A stretch of DNA of 64,000 bases from JBCCGR01 sp039029195 (GTDB taxonomy: Bacteria; Pseudomonadota; Alphaproteobacteria; Rhizobiales; Rhizobiaceae), in NCBI GenBank assembly GCA_039029195.1, contig JBCCGR010000002.1:124001-188000 (forward strand). The letters run 5' to 3'. The notes beneath the pieces are model-generated. The model did not search any database and was not told the origin of the DNA. It saw nothing but the letters and a program-made list of their open reading frames with translations. This document shows positions 63,216 to 64,000 of the stretch, piece after piece (within the stretch, counting starts at the first letter, position 1; each line of letters starts with the position of its first letter). The position numbers and the translations under genes were made by a program.

Positions 63216-64000
63216 ATGCCGCTTGCTATGAACAAAGAGGTGTTCATCACCTGTGCCGTGACAGGTTCCGGCGGAACACAGGATCGTAGCCCGCATGTGC
63301 CCAGAAGCCCCGAGCAGATCGCCAACAGCGCCATTGAAGCGGCAAGGGCGGGTGCAGCGGTTGTGCATTGCCATGTGCGGGACCCGGAAACTGGTGCACC
63401 GGCGCGTGATCCAGCGCTTTACCGGGAAGTCACTGAGCGCATTCGTGCCTCCGACACCGACTGCGTTCTCAATCTGACCGCCGGCATGGGCGGCGATATG
63501 GTGTTTGGCAGCACGGAAGCACCATTGCCGGTCAACGAAGTTGGAACGGATATGGCCGGCGCCGCTGAGCGCGTCGCGCATGTGGCCGAATGCCTGCCCG
63601 AAATTTGCACCCTCGACTGCGGCACCATGAACTTCGCGGAAGCCGATTATGTGATGACCAACACGCCGGGCATGCTGCGAGCCATGGGATCCATGATGAC
63701 CGAACTTGGCGTGAAGCCGGAAATTGAGGCGTTCGACACTGGCCATTTGTGGTTTGCCAAAGAACTGGTGAAGGAAGGCGTACTGGAAGCCGATGCTCTG
63801 GTTCAACTGTGCATGGGCGTGCCGTGGGGCGCGCCAAACGATCTCAACACACTGATGGCGATGGTCAACAATGTACCGCAAGACTGGACCTGGTCCGCGT
63901 TCTCGCTAGGTCAGAACCAGATGCCCTATGTGGCAGCAGCGGTGCTGGCTGGTGGCAATGTGCGGGTTGGTCTGGAAGACAATCTTTTCCTCGGAAAAGG
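63216..64000 (+). CDS. BKACE (3-keto-5-aminohexanoate cleavage enzyme family) protein, 3' end missing
   Basis: The first 261 residues of a beta-keto acid cleavage enzyme, starting at the ATG at 63216 after CGAGGAGA. Zinc-binding VVHCHVRDPETG, LNLTAGMGGDM, LDCGTMNF, KPEIEAFDTGHL and GNVRVGLEDNLFL are family signatures. These enzymes condense a beta-keto acid with acetyl-CoA and cleave it to two products. In Hyphomicrobiales a common member cleaves dehydrocarnitine; the missing C-terminus and neighbouring genes would be needed to decide. Confidence 0.9.
   Translation, partial: MPLAMNKEVFITCAVTGSGGTQDRSPHVPRSPEQIANSAIEAARAGAAVVHCHVRDPETGAPARDPALYREVTERIRASDTDCVLNLTAGMGGDMVFGSTEAPLPVNEVGTDMAGAAERVAHVAECLPEICTLDCGTMNFAEADYVMTNTPGMLRAMGSMMTELGVKPEIEAFDTGHLWFAKELVKEGVLEADALVQLCMGVPWGAPNDLNTLMAMVNNVPQDWTWSAFSLGQNQMPYVAAAVLAGGNVRVGLEDNLFLGK

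Overview
The window is a stretch of core chromosome from an alphaproteobacterium, most likely order Hyphomicrobiales (Rhizobiales). The evidence is gene content and order: aroK-aroB-corC facing xerD-accA, argD-argF-hslO, GcrA, a DivL-type kinase next to ahcY, a TsaE-AmgK fusion with MurU, alphaproteobacterial AddAB, rpmH-rnpA-yidC, and an IalB-family protein. Coding density is high, and I see no insertion sequence, prophage, CRISPR array, rRNA or tRNA. Three TRAP genes and a BKACE-family enzyme suggest a heterotroph using small organic acids or quaternary amines; I cannot name a genus.

Layout. 1-1.9 kb: partial CoA-transferase and a GlxA/AraC regulator. 2-5 kb (minus): aroK-aroB-corC; aroK seems to begin at a CTG. 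5.3-8.4 kb (plus): small membrane protein, xerD, accA, an SDR. 8.4-16 kb: CDP-alcohol transferase, apaG, trkH and an RND pump operon with an inverted repeat on its promoter. 16-19.2 kb (minus): argD-argF-hslO. 19.2-20.2 kb: gcrA behind five GANTC sites. 20.2-34 kb (minus): ahcY, then a probable operon divL, tsaE-amgK, murU, addB, addA, trxA, with mostly overlapping starts and stops. 34.1-35.8 kb: a TetR regulator diverging from pspA and a YiaA/B-like gene, with three copies of one operator. 35.9-38.5 kb: pseudouridine synthase and rpoH. 38.5-44.9 kb: TadG-like protein, hybrid histidine kinase, REC-EAL protein and IalB-like protein. 45.1-50.1 kb: TRAP transporter whose large permease has an extra C-terminal domain of about 330 residues. 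50.3-50.9 kb: RelE/HigA-type toxin-antitoxin pair. 51-53.7 kb: yidC, rnpA, rpmH with a near-consensus promoter. 53.7-58.3 kb: surface-polysaccharide-type genes and DUF1203. 58.3-64 kb: M20 peptidase, a candidate small RNA, polA and a partial BKACE gene.

How they connect. Two cell-cycle genes stand out. GcrA acts at CcrM-methylated GANTC sites. The DivL-type kinase has tyrosine in place of the phospho-accepting histidine, as in Caulobacter DivL. Both have clustered GANTC sites nearby. AmgK and MurU form a cell-wall recycling shunt inside the same operon as DivL and the AddAB recombination nuclease.

The least expected item is a probable minus-strand small RNA at about 59810-59960. It has two hairpins with C-rich loops, one able to pair with a Shine-Dalgarno sequence, followed by an intrinsic terminator. 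This is the architecture of anti-SD sRNAs known in alphaproteobacteria.
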